Shown: positions 5,824 to 6,930 of the stretch, in pieces
Position numbering within the stretch: position 1 is the first letter of the stretch
How the letters are laid out: each line of letters opens with the position of its first letter
NCBI GenBank assembly: GCA_021805405.1
Contig: JAJZFK010000293.1
Location: 1-6,930, forward strand
DNA length: 6,930 bases
Reading direction: 5' to 3'
From: a bacterium
GTDB taxonomy: Bacteria > Armatimonadota > Chthonomonadetes > Chthonomonadales > Chthonomonadaceae
Translations under genes and position numbers: made by a program
Notes under the pieces: generated by a model
What the model was told of the DNA's origin: nothing
Database searches by the model: none
The model's input: only the letters and a program-made list of their open reading frames with translations

Positions 5824-6110
5824 CTGCACGTGCTAGCGGTACAATTGAAGCCAGGCTCGCGCGCATCGCCGGGCAGGTTACTGGCATCCAGAAGATGGTC
5901 GCCGACGGCAGGTACTGCGTAGATATCCTTAACCAGATAGCGGCGGTACGTTCCGCACTTGATGCGGCGGGAGTAGAGCTGCTTTGTGGTCACCTTCAAA
6001 CGTGTGCAATTGGTCAGCCGACTGCTACCGCTCACGACGACGCGAAAGTGCAATCGCAGGATGAGCTTATTACGGAAGTGCGTAACGTATTGAAAAATTT
6101 TCTGAAATAG
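5820..6110 (+). CDS. csoR: Copper-sensing transcriptional repressor CsoR
   Basis: This 96-residue all-helical DNA-binding repressor belongs to the CsoR/RcnR family and releases its operator on binding Cu(I). The N-terminal helix has IEARLARIAGQVTGIQKMV (9-27), the family's DNA-contacting and tetramer surface. The Cu(I) ligands follow the canonical Cys-x24-His-x3-Cys spacing: Cys33 in GRYCVDIL, His58 and Cys62 in CGHLQTC. The second-shell acidic residue expected near 81 is matched by Asp81 or Glu82. This triad distinguishes copper CsoR from RcnR (nickel/cobalt), FrmR (formaldehyde) and CstR (sulfide) members. An extra Cys56 precedes the ligand pair. The gene starts 6 bp after its probable operator and is followed 10 bp later by copZ, so it most likely represses its own operon. 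Confidence in the copper assignment is raised by the neighbours. Confidence 0.93.
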   Translation: MTARASGTIEARLARIAGQVTGIQKMVADGRYCVDILNQIAAVRSALDAAGVELLCGHLQTCAIGQPTATAHDDAKVQSQDELITEVRNVLKNFLK

Positions 6111-6120
6111 GGAGAGCACT

Positions 6121-6336
6121 TTGACAACAGTTAACTTGCAGGTTGGCGGCATGAGCTGCGAAATGTGCGTGGGCCATGTTACGCGGGCACTGTTGGGTGT
6201 GGAGGGTGTAACATCTGCGAAGGTTGACCTCGCTTCCGGCAGTGCAGTTGTGCTAGCCAATCTTGAGACTGTGAAGATTGATCAGTTGATTGAGGCGGTT
6301 ACCGAAGAGGGCTATGACGCAAAGGTTGTTGCCTGA
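6121..6336 (+). CDS. copZ: Copper chaperone CopZ (HMA domain)
   Basis: This 71-residue single heavy-metal-associated domain binds Cu(I) through GMSCEMC (Met11, Cys13, Cys16) and passes it to the CopA exporter or to CsoR in the cytoplasm. The fold order beta-alpha-beta-beta-alpha-beta is readable: NLQVGGM, CVGHVTRALLGVEGV, TSAKVDLASGSAVV, then IDQLIEAVTEEGYDAKVV. The start is TTG, preceded by AGGGAG (6109-6114) that overlaps the csoR stop; no in-frame ATG lies before the metal site. Length is normal for CopZ. Its TGA is in the same reading frame as copA, with no other stop between them, so the two genes look like a split multi-HMA ATPase. Confidence 0.92.
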   Translation: MTTVNLQVGGMSCEMCVGHVTRALLGVEGVTSAKVDLASGSAVVLANLETVKIDQLIEAVTEEGYDAKVVA

Positions 6337-6362
6337 TGTATGTGCCATCGCGGAGATGAATT

Positions 6363-6371
6363 AAGGTGGTG
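6363..6371 (+). promoter_or_regulatory. Shine-Dalgarno that sets the copA GTG start
   Basis: AAGGTGGTG differs by one base from the ideal AAGGAGGTG and lies just before the GTG at 6376. An in-frame ATG at 6340 has no such site, so GTG is preferred. Confidence 0.65.
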
Positions 6372-6375
6372 TGAA

Positions 6376-6930
6376 GTGAGTACAGAAACCGTGGTTGCTC
6401 CTGCGCGCAGTGACCTGAATGTCGAGGGTATGCACTGTGCTTCCTGTGTTGGACGTATCGAGCGGTCATTGAAAAAGGTAGAGGGTGTATCGGATGCATC
6501 GGTTAACCTGGCAACCGGCCAGGCAACCGTGCGATATGATCCTGCAATGCTAGGTACAGAATCGCTTATAAATGCCATTGTGAAAGCCGGTTACGGTGCG
6601 TCTGTAGTCCATGAAGACGAATCTCAGGAAGGCGGTGAGGAGCTCCCTAATAGGTCACCGCTCTTTAACCTGGCAGGCTCCGCTCTGCTTGCGGTACCAA
6701 TCCTCGTAGTATCCATGGCATGGCATGTGCGACCGATTTGGGCAAACACGGTCATAGCAATTGCTACTTTCGTTGTGGTCTTCGGGTTCGGCCGGCAGTT
6801 CTTCACCGGAGCATGGGCAGCCGCAAAGGCAGGCGGCGGCGCAACGATGGATACTCTTATTGCGCTGGGTGCGTCGGCGGCGTACTTTTTCTCGATGTAT
6901 CAGTTTCTTGTAGCAGACCGTCATGACCTC
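6376..6930 (+). CDS. copA: Cu(I)-exporting P1B-type ATPase CopA, 3' truncated by window edge
   Basis: This is the N-terminal 185 residues of a heavy-metal ATPase that pumps Cu(I) out across the cytoplasmic membrane. One HMA domain comes first, with GMHCASC (Met19, Cys21, Cys24) and an ordered HMA fold to about residue 82. An acidic linker (about 85-92) follows. The first two transmembrane helices of the P1B class are at about 96-116 and 122-139. The loop GRQFFTGAWAAAKAGGGATMDTLIALG (139-165) holds the conserved M-D-T-L-(I/V)-A-L-G motif, and the third helix begins after it. The CPC metal site, DKTG phosphorylation site and ATP domain, and so proof of copper rather than other metals, lie beyond the window. 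The GTG start is chosen for its strong Shine-Dalgarno; ATG 6340 would add 12 residues. Copper specificity is inferred from csoR and copZ. Confidence 0.92.
   Translation, partial: MSTETVVAPARSDLNVEGMHCASCVGRIERSLKKVEGVSDASVNLATGQATVRYDPAMLGTESLINAIVKAGYGASVVHEDESQEGGEELPNRSPLFNLAGSALLAVPILVVSMAWHVRPIWANTVIAIATFVVVFGFGRQFFTGAWAAAKAGGGATMDTLIALGASAAYFFSMYQFLVADRHDL

Noticed and set aside
5769..6260. 163-codon minus-strand ORF antisense to csoR and copZ
   Set aside because: csoR and copZ have intact metal-binding motifs and ribosome binding sites; the antisense frame has none and crosses the operator.
6340..6342. ATG 6340 as the copA start
   Set aside because: It is in frame but has no ribosome binding site, and the added 12 residues are not HMA-like; GTG 6376 follows a near-ideal site.

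Overview
The window is a compact bacterial chromosomal segment of moderate G+C (judged by eye). It holds eight protein genes, plus a ninth that runs off the right edge, in four transcription units. Shine-Dalgarno (SD) sites are clear, ATG, TTG and GTG starts are all used, and genes overlap or sit close together. The taxon cannot be fixed. A ThuA + Gfo/Idh/MocA sugar-type pair next to a csoR-copZ-copA copper operon is seen in several Gram-positive-like or deep-branching phyla (Firmicutes, Armatimonadota, Chloroflexota and others). This placement is a low-confidence inference.

Region 1 (1-2842, + strand) is a tightly coupled operon. It starts with the 3' part of an rdgB/HAM1-type nucleotide-sanitising pyrophosphatase. 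This overlaps by 35 bp a six-helix YihY/BrkB membrane protein. The BrkB stop overlaps (ATGA) the start of an exported clan-CD, C13/caspase-like cysteine peptidase that carries an EF-hand-like loop.

Region 2 (2818-4587, - strand) is a two-gene operon: a ThuA-domain protein with a TTG start, then a Gfo/Idh/MocA-family dehydrogenase. It converges on region 1 with a 25-bp 3' overlap, so there is no room for a terminator between them.

Region 3 is a 162-bp divergent intergenic region (4588-4749) with GGAA-type motifs at exact 22-bp steps, followed by mobA (4750-5343), the molybdenum cofactor guanylyltransferase.

Region 4 is a 476-bp stretch without a recognised gene (5344-5819), followed by the copper homeostasis operon csoR-copZ-copA. 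A CsoR-type palindromic operator lies directly over the csoR ribosome binding site. Upstream are promoter-like boxes, two further palindromes and a possible 41-codon leader ORF whose stop overlaps the csoR start. copZ and copA lie in the same reading frame, separated by one TGA. In the inferred circuit, Cu(I) binding to CsoR releases the operator, CopZ carries Cu(I), and CopA exports it.

Most genes belong to known families. The least expected parts are the coupled BrkB-like/C13-like pair, the cysteine cluster in the first BrkB membrane helix, and the layered control region in front of csoR.
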